Shown here one piece after another: positions 1 to 7,735 of a stretch of DNA of 19,453 bases. Numbering within the stretch: position 1 is the stretch's first letter; each line of letters starts with the position of its first letter. The DNA comes from CAZMHJ01 sp964566075. Its GTDB lineage: Bacteria > Patescibacteriota > Saccharimonadia > Saccharimonadales > CAIOMD01. The stretch lies in NCBI GenBank assembly GCA_964566075.1, contig CAZMHJ010000015.1, forward strand, positions 1-19,453, in the 5' to 3' direction. The translations under genes were made by a program, and so were the position numbers. The notes beneath the pieces are model-generated. The model did no database searches. It worked only from the letters and a program-made list of their open reading frames with translations, and was not told the DNA's origin.

Positions 1-42
1 CGCTTGAAAACTGAGTACATATCTGGTAAACTAAGTCCTTGT

Positions 43-309
43 ATGATTTCAACCGCTAAAAAAGCAGAGCTTATCAAGACTCATCAGACAAGCAAAACCG
101 ACACTGGTTCTCCAGAGGTACAGGTTAGCATTCTGACTGCTCGCATTGCTGAAATCACCGAGCACCTCAAGGAAAACAAGCACGATTACATGGCTCGCCG
201 TGGTCTATTACAGCTTGTTGGCAAGCGAAAGCGTCTCTTGAAGTACTTGGCAGATCAAGACAGCAAAGCGTATCTTGAACTTATTGCAAAACTTGGCATT
301 CGCCGCTAG
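43..309 (+). CDS. rpsO: 30S ribosomal protein S15
   Basis: Small-subunit protein S15 binds the 16S rRNA central domain early in 30S assembly. The 88-residue product has the family hallmarks: TGSPEVQVSILTARI near residues 22-36, a KHDYMARRGLL segment, and the LVGKRKRLLKYL helix toward the C-terminus. The ATG at 43 is chosen because the product then begins MISTAKKAELI and has the usual S15 length (88-89 residues). A TTG at 4 would add 13 residues with no family counterpart. No clear Shine-Dalgarno precedes 43. The gene lies directly upstream of pnp, the classical bacterial rpsO-pnp order, and its stop codon overlaps the base of a long intercistronic hairpin. Confidence 0.96.
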   Translation: MISTAKKAELIKTHQTSKTDTGSPEVQVSILTARIAEITEHLKENKHDYMARRGLLQLVGKRKRLLKYLADQDSKAYLELIAKLGIRR

Positions 310-366
310 GGTTAACTCTCTAGTCCTTGATATTTGTATAAATAGTAAGAACTAGCGCGTTAACCC
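309..366 (+). other. rpsO-pnp intercistronic two-stage hairpin
   Basis: The outer arms GGGTTAAC (309-316) and GTTAACCC (359-366) are perfectly complementary. Inside them CTAGTCCTT (320-328) pairs with AAGAACTAG (347-355) with one C/A mismatch, leaving an 18-base loop. No T-run follows, so this looks more like an RNA-processing or 3'-end-protecting stem than a standard intrinsic terminator. In E. coli the rpsO-pnp junction also carries a terminator and an RNase III processing site; assigning the same role here is inference. Confidence 0.6.
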
Positions 367-397
367 AGTAAAAGGCCCCAAAGAAGCCAGGGTTACT

Positions 398-406
398 TGC
401 TATAAT
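398..406 (+). promoter_or_regulatory. Extended -10 promoter of pnp
   Basis: TGcTATAAT at 398-406 is a consensus extended -10 element. No good -35 hexamer sits at the expected distance, as is common for extended -10 promoters. Transcription would start near 413, giving pnp a leader of about 107 bases, which parallels the separate pnp promoter downstream of rpsO in other bacteria. Confidence 0.7.
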
Positions 407-432
407 AGAAGTAAGGGCACAAAACTAAAGGC

Positions 433-496
433 AAGGTGACAGAGCACAGCTATACCTGGACGTATTCGTCCACCTATATCTGAACCCTGTCACGTT
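433..496 (+). promoter_or_regulatory. Structured pnp leader RNA
   Basis: GTGACAG (436-442) pairs perfectly with CTGTCAC (487-493), extended by AA/TT (433-434 with 495-496) across a G/G mismatch. Inside, TGGACG (457-462) and CGTCCA (467-472) form a hairpin with a TATT loop, extended by TATA/TATA arms at 451-454 and 475-478 across a CC/CC internal loop. The structure ends 8 bases before the AAAGGA ribosome-binding site (505-510). In E. coli a leader stem is cut by RNase III and PNPase then represses its own mRNA; an analogous feedback role here is inference. Confidence 0.55.
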
Positions 497-519
497 GACC
501 ACAGAAAGGATAAAACCAC

Positions 520-2637
520 ATGGGAGATATCATTAACCCATACGGCAAAAAGCTTGTAACCGTAGAGACGGAGTTTTTTGGCCGCACACTCAAACTAGAA
601 ATTAACCGCGTAGGCTTTCGTACCAGCGCATCAGTACTTGTAACCTATGGTGAAACAGTGGTACTTGGTACGGCAATGGTAAGTCCAAATCGTCTTAGTG
701 GCATGGACTATTTTCCGCTCAGCATTGATTACGAAGAAAAAATGTATGCAGCTGGCAAGATTAGCGGTAGCCGCTTTATTAAGCGTGAAGGTCGCCCAAG
801 CGATGACGCAATTTTAATCGGTCGCCTTATTGACCGCCCAATCCGCCCGTTATGGCCAAAGGGCTATCGTCACGAAGCGCAAGGTGTTGCCACTGTATTG
901 AGCCTTGACCCAACCTTCCGCCCAGATATGATTGCAATGATTGCCATGAGCGCTGCTTTTAGCCTAACTGGAGCACCATTTGATGGCCCAGTAGCTGGAT
1001 TACGCGTTGGCCTTAAAGATGGTGGCTTTGACGCGTTCTTACCTGGTAAAGAATATGACGAAGGTGAACTCGACTTAGTTGTTGCTGGTACCGAACACGG
1101 TGTCATGATGGTTGAGGCTGGTGCCAGCGAGGTATCAGAAAAAACAGTTGCCGATGCTATTGAATGGGCATATAAAGCCATGCAACCAGCGATTAAAGTG
1201 CAACAAGAACTCGTTAAGAAAGTCGGTGTTACCGAACAAGCCTTTGAGCTTGATTTGCCAAACGAAGAAGTCCAAAAAGAAGTTGATGCATGGGTAGAAG
1301 GCAAGTTTGGTGAAAACATTCGTGCCGCGTATCCAGAGCGAAATGATCTGGTAAATGCACTTCGCCAACAATTCCATGAATCACTACAAGAAAAGTATGG
1401 TGAAGAAGTGTATAAAGATCTTAAAACCGAATACGATGAAGCCTTTACGCTTGCGCTCCACAAAGATGTGCGCGCTGGTATTTTGAAGGATGGCGTACGC
1501 CCCGATGGTCGTAAGCTAACCGAAATCCGACCATTAAGTAGCCAAGTCGGCTTATTGCCACGTGTACACGGCAGTAGCATCTTTACCCGCGGTATGACTC
1601 AGGCGTTGAATATTGTTACCCTAGCACCTCTTAGTTATGCACAGTTAGTTGACACCATGGAAAAAGACCATGAGCGACGCTACATGCATCACTACAATGC
1701 CCCAGGTTACACGGTTGGCGAAGTCCGCCGTCTAGGTAGCCCAGGTCGCCGTGAAATTGGTCATGGATACCTTGCAGAACGAGCATTAACTGCTGTGTTA
1801 CCGAGCGAAGAAGAGTTCCCATACGCTATCCGTAGTGTTACCGAAATTATGAGTCAGAATGGTTCAACCAGCATGGCTGCAACCTGTAGTAGCTGTTTGG
1901 CACTTATGGACGCAGGAGTACCACTAAAGCGACCGGTGAGTGGTATTGCTATGGGTCTTATGCTCGAAGGTGATAAGCCATACATTTTAAGTGATATTGC
2001 CGATGCCGAAGACTTTGCGGGTGATATGGACTTTAAAGTAACCGGTACCGAAAAGGGTATTACTGCTCTACAAATGGATATGAAGGTTCACGGTTTACAA
2101 CCAAAGATTTTAGCTGCTGCACTTACGCAGGCGAAAGACGGCCGCGCACACATCTTAGAACACATGCTCACCACTATTAGTAAGCCTAATACAGAACTCA
2201 GCCCATACGCACCACGCGTTGAAAGTATGCACATTAACCCAGATAAGATTCGAGATGTGATTGGTAAGGGTGGCGAGATGATTAATAAAATCATCGCCGA
2301 AACCGGTGCCGATATCGATATTAAAGATGACGGAACGGTCTTTATTGCTAGCCCAGACAAAGCAAGTATCGATGCGACTCGTAAATGGATTGAAAGCCTG
2401 ACCGAAGAACCTGAAGTAGGTAAAGTCTACGATGGTAAAGTGGTAAAGATTATGGACTTTGGTGCATTTGTAAACATCATGCCAGGTGTGGATGGTATGG
2501 TACATGTGAGTGAAATGGCCGAAGAACGAGTTGAGCATCCAAGTGATGTCGTTAAAGAAGGTGATGAAGTAAAGGTTAAGTTGGTCGCAATCGATGATCG
2601 TGGCCGCTTGAACCTCAGCATGAAAAAAGCTAAATAG
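520..2637 (+). CDS. pnp: Polyribonucleotide nucleotidyltransferase (PNPase)
   Basis: PNPase degrades RNA 3' to 5' by phosphorolysis, releasing nucleoside diphosphates. The 705-residue length is typical. The domain order is two RNase PH-like cores (about 10-145 and 320-545) around a helical linker, then a KH domain with the GxxG loop IGKGG at 581-585, then an S1 domain from about 634 with FGAFVNIMPGVDGMVHVSE. The metal/catalytic motif EDFAGDMDFK is intact: D498, D504 and K506 match E. coli D486, D492 and K494. The ATG at 520 has AAAGGA at 505-510. It follows rpsO and has its own promoter. With the RNase J gene 640 bases downstream, this block carries the main RNA-decay enzymes. Confidence 0.98.
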   Translation: MGDIINPYGKKLVTVETEFFGRTLKLEINRVGFRTSASVLVTYGETVVLGTAMVSPNRLSGMDYFPLSIDYEEKMYAAGKISGSRFIKREGRPSDDAILIGRLIDRPIRPLWPKGYRHEAQGVATVLSLDPTFRPDMIAMIAMSAAFSLTGAPFDGPVAGLRVGLKDGGFDAFLPGKEYDEGELDLVVAGTEHGVMMVEAGASEVSEKTVADAIEWAYKAMQPAIKVQQELVKKVGVTEQAFELDLPNEEVQKEVDAWVEGKFGENIRAAYPERNDLVNALRQQFHESLQEKYGEEVYKDLKTEYDEAFTLALHKDVRAGILKDGVRPDGRKLTEIRPLSSQVGLLPRVHGSSIFTRGMTQALNIVTLAPLSYAQLVDTMEKDHERRYMHHYNAPGYTVGEVRRLGSPGRREIGHGYLAERALTAVLPSEEEFPYAIRSVTEIMSQNGSTSMAATCSSCLALMDAGVPLKRPVSGIAMGLMLEGDKPYILSDIADAEDFAGDMDFKVTGTEKGITALQMDMKVHGLQPKILAAALTQAKDGRAHILEHMLTTISKPNTELSPYAPRVESMHINPDKIRDVIGKGGEMINKIIAETGADIDIKDDGTVFIASPDKASIDATRKWIESLTEEPEVGKVYDGKVVKIMDFGAFVNIMPGVDGMVHVSEMAEERVEHPSDVVKEGDEVKVKLVAIDDRGRLNLSMKKAK

Positions 2638-2644
2638 TAAGCCA

Positions 2645-2663
2645 GCTCTCAGAATATGAGAGC
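2645..2663 (+). other. Hairpin after pnp
   Basis: GCTCTCA (2645-2651) and TGAGAGC (2657-2663) form a perfect 7-bp stem with a 5-base loop directly after the pnp stop. There is no T-run, so it may protect the pnp 3' end rather than terminate; the next gene begins 19 bases later. Confidence 0.5.
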
Positions 2664-2682
2664 ACCATATAGGTACTAAGAT

Positions 2683-3255
2683 TTGAACAAACAATCGTCT
2701 CTTGACCAAATCAAAGCAGATATTATCAACAATAATATCTGCGACCATTTGGCCGAGCAGGCCAAGAACCTCGTTTTTGGAGATGGTAACCCAGACGCAG
2801 ACATTGTCTTTATCGGCGAAGCACCCGGTAGGCAAGAAGATGAACAAGGATTACCGTTTGTCGGGGCTAGTGGAAAGTTTTTGAGTGAAATGCTCGCGAC
2901 CATTAATATGAAACGCGAACAGGTGTATATTACGAATATCGTAAAGTACCGGCCACCCAATAATCGTGATCCATTACCAGACGAAAAAGCAGCGTTTTTA
3001 CCGTATCTAGAGCAACAGCTCGCAGTTATTCAACCACTACTTGTGGTAACACTCGGGCGGCACAGTATGAACTGCTTTTTGCCAAATTTACAGATTAGTC
3101 AGGTTCACGGAGAGCCAAAGCGCAAAGGCGGTCAGGTGTATTTACCACTATTCCACCCAGCAGCGGCACTCTATAACGGAGGTATGCGACAGACACTAGT
3201 CGATGATTTTAGTCGTATCCCCGACATTTTAAAAGTAATTAGAGAATCTAAATAA
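2683..3255 (+). CDS. Uracil-DNA glycosylase, family 4-like, without Fe-S cysteines
   Basis: The 190-residue protein belongs to the UDG superfamily, which removes uracil from DNA to start base-excision repair. Motif A is GEAPGRQEDEQGLPFVG (45-61) and motif B is H158-P-A. The stretch VYITNIVKYRPPNNRDPLP matches family 4 except at the cluster ligands. Family 4 normally has C-x2-C near the N-terminus, a Cys in KCRPP and another 16 residues later. Here those last two are Y89 and F105, and the N-terminal pair is missing; the only cysteines are C20 and C131, which are not at ligand positions. It probably folds without a 4Fe-4S cluster. The start is TTG at 2683, with no strong Shine-Dalgarno, so the exact N-terminus is uncertain. 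The next gene starts 20 bases after its stop. Confidence 0.9.
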   Translation: MNKQSSLDQIKADIINNNICDHLAEQAKNLVFGDGNPDADIVFIGEAPGRQEDEQGLPFVGASGKFLSEMLATINMKREQVYITNIVKYRPPNNRDPLPDEKAAFLPYLEQQLAVIQPLLVVTLGRHSMNCFLPNLQISQVHGEPKRKGGQVYLPLFHPAAALYNGGMRQTLVDDFSRIPDILKVIRESK

Positions 3256-3274
3256 TAAAGGAAGATAAGAGTAT

Positions 3275-5329
3275 ATGACTCCACAACAAAATAGGCCAAA
3301 GCCACAGGCTAAGCCAAAACAGACTGGCGCTAAACGCGGTGGTCAACAAAATCAACAAGCAGGGCCGACTCGTACCGTATCACGCGGGGCTGCGATTCGA
3401 GCTCAAAAGCGTAACGCTGAAATGGCTAATAAACTTGCAAACGAATATCTCGATGCATCGGCCGTAAAGCTCGAAAAGCGCGCTAACGTTATCGACGATA
3501 CACCACGACTAAAGATTATTGGTCTTGGTGGTATGGATGGCGGTGGTTCTAAGAACATGATGCTGCTTGAATACCAAAATGATGCAATTGTCATCGATGC
3601 TGGTAACGACCTTGGAGTTGATTTACCGGGTATTAACTACGGTATTGCCGATGTAAGTTATCTCGAATCAATTCGCCATAAGCTGCGCGGTTACGTTATT
3701 ACCCATGGTCACCTCGACCACATTGGCGGTTTGCCGCACATTATCCCAAAAATTCCGGCACCAGTGTACGGAAGTAAATTTACGATTGGCCGCGTCGAAG
3801 AAATTTTTGAAAACTTTGGCTTACCAATGCCCGAAGGTTTTGAATTACAAACTATCGTCATGAATGAAAATACGCATGAGCGTCTTAAGGTAGGAAGCTT
3901 CTTTGTTGAACTCGTGCGTGTAACGCACTCAATCCCCGGTTCAACCGTTGTTGTTGTAGACACACCCGTTGGCCGCGTTATTAACACCGGAGATTTTCGG
4001 TTTGACCCAGAGCCACTCGACCATGAACGAACCGATATGGAACGATTGAAAGAACTCGGTAACGAAGGTGTACTCGTACTATTATCAGAAAGTACTACCA
4101 CCGAACGCGCTGGTCGTACACCAAGCGAAAGTACTATCGAATCAAGCTATATTCAGATATTAGAACAAGCTCCTGGGCGTGTTTTTGTGGCCGTTTTCTC
4201 AACTAACATTAATCGTATTCAGATGATTATCAACGCCGCCGTACATCACGGTCGCAAAATTGCGCTTGATGGTCGCAGTATGATGAGCACGCTCGAAATG
4301 GCTGTCCGCCACGGTTTTGTAAAAGTACCAAAAGGCACATTCGTGCCAATTGCGAGTGCAAACACATTACCCGATGATAAGGTTATCGTTATCTGTACCG
4401 GTGGCCAAGGGGAGCCAAGCTCTGCGCTCATGCGTATGAGTACTGGTGATCACCGCCATATTAAGATGAAGCCACAAGATACCGTTGTTTTAAGCTCAAC
4501 TCCAATTCCAGAAACGGGTAACGATGCGTTAATTGGTGCTATGGTTGATGACCTTATGCGCAAAGACGTACACATTTTCCAGCACGTAACACATGATCTT
4601 GATGGTGTTGGTCCACTCCACGTATCTGGCCACGCAAGTATCGAAGAATACCGAGAAATGATTAACGTTATCAAGCCGCGCTTCTTTGTGCCAATTTATG
4701 GTTCATACCGTTCAAAGCAGCGTCATATTGAAATTGCGGTCGAAGAAGGTATCCAGCGTAAGAATACGTACAATGCCGAAAATGGTGATGTGCTAGCCTT
4801 TACCGGTGACAAGATGGAGCACCTCGGTCAAGTGCCACACGGTACTGTACTTGTTGACCAAACAGGTGCAATCGTTAGTAATGTGGTTGTAAAAGACCGT
4901 ATCATGATGGCGCAAGACGGTATTGTCGCAGTTGTACTTACCGTTGATCGTAAAACAGGCATGAGCCTAACAAGTCCTGACATCATCAGCCGTGGCTTTA
5001 TTTATATGCGTGACAACGAAGAACTTATGAACGAGCTTCGTAACGAACTTCGTCGTGCAGTTGGGCAGCGCTTTAAACGAGTTGACCTTGACCGCTTTAA
5101 GCAAGAGATTAAAGAACACGTCACCCATTTCTTATACGAAAAGACACAACGCTCACCGATAGTTATCCCCGTTATCAATGTTGTAGGTAAGACAGGTGAT
5201 GCACCCCAAAAGCAGAATAAGAATGGTAAATCACCCGAAGATGCAGCCCGCGATGAAGCGGCTAACCAAGCTCGCCGATTTGCACAACTGCGTCAGCAAC
5301 TGCTCAATCAAGATGCTCGCACTGATTAA
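3275..5329 (+). CDS. rnj: Ribonuclease J (metallo-beta-lactamase/beta-CASP)
   Basis: RNase J is a 5'-to-3' exoribonuclease and endonuclease for mRNA decay and rRNA maturation. The 684 residues exceed the usual 550-560 because of a basic, Gln/Lys-rich and probably disordered N-terminus of about 85 residues and a short charged C-terminal tail. Metal motif 1 is H144-G-H-L-D-H149, followed by H218 in THSIPGS, D240 in NTGDFRFD, and HVSGHA at 449-454 in the beta-CASP part. The motif-C position, normally His in P-[IV]-H-G-E, reads P-I-Y475-G-S here, so a zinc ligand equivalent to B. subtilis J1 H390 is replaced. The ATG at 3275 has AAAGGAAG at 3257-3264, overlapping the end of the glycosylase gene region. 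Confidence 0.95.
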   Translation: MTPQQNRPKPQAKPKQTGAKRGGQQNQQAGPTRTVSRGAAIRAQKRNAEMANKLANEYLDASAVKLEKRANVIDDTPRLKIIGLGGMDGGGSKNMMLLEYQNDAIVIDAGNDLGVDLPGINYGIADVSYLESIRHKLRGYVITHGHLDHIGGLPHIIPKIPAPVYGSKFTIGRVEEIFENFGLPMPEGFELQTIVMNENTHERLKVGSFFVELVRVTHSIPGSTVVVVDTPVGRVINTGDFRFDPEPLDHERTDMERLKELGNEGVLVLLSESTTTERAGRTPSESTIESSYIQILEQAPGRVFVAVFSTNINRIQMIINAAVHHGRKIALDGRSMMSTLEMAVRHGFVKVPKGTFVPIASANTLPDDKVIVICTGGQGEPSSALMRMSTGDHRHIKMKPQDTVVLSSTPIPETGNDALIGAMVDDLMRKDVHIFQHVTHDLDGVGPLHVSGHASIEEYREMINVIKPRFFVPIYGSYRSKQRHIEIAVEEGIQRKNTYNAENGDVLAFTGDKMEHLGQVPHGTVLVDQTGAIVSNVVVKDRIMMAQDGIVAVVLTVDRKTGMSLTSPDIISRGFIYMRDNEELMNELRNELRRAVGQRFKRVDLDRFKQEIKEHVTHFLYEKTQRSPIVIPVINVVGKTGDAPQKQNKNGKSPEDAARDEAANQARRFAQLRQQLLNQDARTD

Positions 5330-5331
5330 TG

Positions 5332-5360
5332 TAGACAAAATTACATTATTGTGCTATAAT
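5332..5360 (+). promoter_or_regulatory. Promoter of ftsK
   Basis: TAGACA (5332-5337) is followed after 17 bases by TATAAT (5355-5360), with TG at 5352-5353 making an extended -10. It begins two bases after the RNase J stop. The predicted start is near 5366-5367. Confidence 0.8.
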
Positions 5361-5363
5361 AAC

Positions 5364-5385
5364 TAGGTTAGTAAGCACTAACCTA
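5364..5385 (+). other. Hairpin at the 5' end of the ftsK transcript
   Basis: AGGTTAGT (5365-5372) and ACTAACCT (5377-5384) form a perfect stem with an AAGC loop, extended to 9 bp by T5364/A5385. It coincides with the predicted transcription start, so the mRNA would begin within or just before a stable stem. Because 5'-end-dependent RNase J is encoded next door, a protective function is plausible but inferred. Confidence 0.6.
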
Positions 5386-5416
5386 TATCTTATAAGTAGT
5401 GTAAAATAAAACCGTT

Positions 5417-7654
5417 ATGGCTAAAAAGAAAAAAGCACCAGCTCGCGCAAGACGCTCCCGTAAAGAAGTCGTCGATGAGTCGCCAAAGTCGAATTATTTT
5501 TGGCGCCAAGTATACGCGTTTATCTTAATTGTTCTGAGTCTCTTTTTACTACTCGGTGGTTTTGGTTGGGGCGGGGCATTACCTGTGAAATTGTTTGATA
5601 TCGCTAGTTGGCTAGTTGGTCTGGTTGCCTTTATCGTACCGTTTGTACTACTGTATCTTGCAATCAACAAGCTCAAACACGAAGAAAAAATCATTCCGTT
5701 TGTAAAACTGCTCAGTACATTACTGTTTGTAGCTTGTCTTGCCGGTATGATGCACGTGTTTGTAAACCCAGAAGAGGCCAGCAAGGCTGCGGGTGATGGT
5801 ACATACGGTGGTGAGGTTGGGTATGTTGCAAGCAAAGGTTTACTCGTGTTCTTAAATGGCACGACCGCATTCATTATCTTCTTTGTCTTCGCATGGATTG
5901 CCTTTATGATTATGGCCGGCATTAGCCCAGGGCAAATGTGGCGTTTTATAACACGGCCATTTAGGCGTAAAGAACAAGACGACACCGACCTTGCCGACCT
6001 TAAAAAGAAGGAAAAAGAGCACGAATTTCAGTTGCACGAGGGTGTACCGATTGAGCATCACAATAAAGTTGATGACAAACCAGCCCCACGCATGAGCACG
6101 CTTAAAAATAGTGCCGCAAAGCTGACCGTCAACGAAGACCATGCCGCCTTAACTGCGGCAAGCGATCCAAACTGGAAGTTCCCAGGCGTTAATTTGTTGA
6201 ACCAAAAACAAGATAAAGCCGATCCGGGTGATGTCGAATCAAACGCCGAAACAATCAAAAGTACCCTTTCAGATTTTGGTATTCAGGTAGAGATGGAAGG
6301 TGCCAACATCGGCCCACGCGTGACTCAATACACCCTCAAGCCATCTTCGGGCCGAAAGCTTAGTAAAATTGCATCGTACGAACCAAATATTGCATATGAG
6401 TTGGCTGCCGAGGCCATTCGTATAGAGGCGCCAATTCCTGGCAAGCGAGCGGTTGGTATTGAAGTGCCAAACTACAAACCAGCAACGGTCCGTATGGCCA
6501 GCATTATTAGCTCAAAAGAGTGGGTAACAACCAAATCGCATCTGCCGTTTGCGATTGGTAAGGATATTTCTGGTACGTCTGTTGTTGGTGCGCTTGAAAA
6601 GATGCCTCACTTACTCATTGCTGGTCAGACTGGTTCTGGTAAGTCAGTCATGATTAACACGCTCTTAACGAGCTTGTTGTATCGCAATAGCCCATCAGAT
6701 TTAAAACTTATTTTGGTTGATCCGAAGCAAGTAGAACTAACGCCATATAACAATATTCCGCATCTCCTTACACCGGTAATCACAGAACCTGAAAAAACCA
6801 TTAGCGCGCTTAAGTGGGCAGTAGCAGAGATGGAACGACGCTTACGCACCTTCTCGCAAGAAGGTAAGCGCAACATTGCTGAATACAATGACTTCAAAAA
6901 AGAAGAAGGCATGCCATACATTGTGATTGTTATCGACGAGCTTGCCGACCTTATGATGGTAGCCGCTCGTGACGTTGAAGCGCTGATTGTGCGTATTGCC
7001 CAAAAAGCTCGAGCTGCAGGTATCCATTTAGTGCTCGCAACGCAGCGCCCAAGTGTTGATGTTATTACTGGTCTTATTAAAGCTAACGTACCATCACGTA
7101 TTGCCTTTACGGTGGTGAGCTTCGTTGACTCAAAGACGATTATCGACCAAGCCGGTGCTGACAAGCTTCTCGGTATGGGTGACATGCTGTACAAGACAAC
7201 CGAAATGGGTAAACCAATCCGCGTACAGGGGGCACTGATTGATGGTGATGAAATCACTAAAGTCACTGACTTCTTGCGTGAACAGCGCGAACCACAATAC
7301 GATGACGAAGTTGTCAGTATGCCGGTCCAACTAAATGGCAAGGGCGGTGTGGTTGTTGAACACGGTGGCGGCGGCGATGGTGATGATGATATGTGGCAAG
7401 ACGCCGTACGTGTGGTGATTGAGAGCGGTAAGGCGAGTACAAGCTTGCTGCAGCGACGCTTACGTATTGGTTATGGCCGAGCAAGCCGTATTATCGACGA
7501 GATGGAAGAACGGGGTGTCATTGGGCCTGCCGACGGCGCACGCCCGCGTGAAGTACTTGTACGGAGCTTAGACGAAGTCTTTGGTAGCGATGATGATGGT
7601 CCGACACAAATCCCCGTATCAGACGACCCACGCGACGAATACCTAACAAACTAA
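5417..7654 (+). CDS. ftsK: DNA translocase FtsK/SpoIIIE
   Basis: This is a septum-anchored, ATP-driven DNA pump that clears and resolves chromosomes at division. The 745 residues are typical of the SpoIIIE type. A basic N-terminus precedes four likely membrane helices (about 31-48, 59-82, 94-113 and 137-167). A charged linker, the alpha domain and a RecA-like motor follow, with Walker A G403-Q-T-G-S-G-K-S410, the conserved VDPKQVEL stretch, Walker B VIVIDELAD around D507-E508, and ATQRPSVDVITGLIKANVPSRI. The C-terminal gamma winged helix (about 660-720: SLLQRRLRIGYGRASRIID) would read polar DNA motifs. No Shine-Dalgarno is evident before the ATG at 5417. The gene has its own promoter. Confidence 0.97.
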   Translation: MAKKKKAPARARRSRKEVVDESPKSNYFWRQVYAFILIVLSLFLLLGGFGWGGALPVKLFDIASWLVGLVAFIVPFVLLYLAINKLKHEEKIIPFVKLLSTLLFVACLAGMMHVFVNPEEASKAAGDGTYGGEVGYVASKGLLVFLNGTTAFIIFFVFAWIAFMIMAGISPGQMWRFITRPFRRKEQDDTDLADLKKKEKEHEFQLHEGVPIEHHNKVDDKPAPRMSTLKNSAAKLTVNEDHAALTAASDPNWKFPGVNLLNQKQDKADPGDVESNAETIKSTLSDFGIQVEMEGANIGPRVTQYTLKPSSGRKLSKIASYEPNIAYELAAEAIRIEAPIPGKRAVGIEVPNYKPATVRMASIISSKEWVTTKSHLPFAIGKDISGTSVVGALEKMPHLLIAGQTGSGKSVMINTLLTSLLYRNSPSDLKLILVDPKQVELTPYNNIPHLLTPVITEPEKTISALKWAVAEMERRLRTFSQEGKRNIAEYNDFKKEEGMPYIVIVIDELADLMMVAARDVEALIVRIAQKARAAGIHLVLATQRPSVDVITGLIKANVPSRIAFTVVSFVDSKTIIDQAGADKLLGMGDMLYKTTEMGKPIRVQGALIDGDEITKVTDFLREQREPQYDDEVVSMPVQLNGKGGVVVEHGGGGDGDDDMWQDAVRVVIESGKASTSLLQRRLRIGYGRASRIIDEMEERGVIGPADGARPREVLVRSLDEVFGSDDDGPTQIPVSDDPRDEYLTN

Positions 7655-7735
7655 ATACAAATTGCTTGCGCTTTTTAACCCTGCGCGTTAGCATGTGCTT
7701 AGAGCCATAAAAATAAAAACCAAATAGGAGGGTTT

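Noticed and set aside
4..42. TTG start giving rpsO a 13-residue extension
   Set aside because: S15 starts at the MISTAKKAELI segment in length and sequence; the extension has no family counterpart.
870..1580. Long minus-strand open frame opposite pnp
   Set aside because: It lies entirely antisense to a certain gene, has low-complexity Ser/Thr/Pro composition and no ribosome site.
2155..2847. 230-codon minus-strand frame across the pnp end and glycosylase start
   Set aside because: It overlaps two well-identified genes and has no recognisable features or ribosome site.
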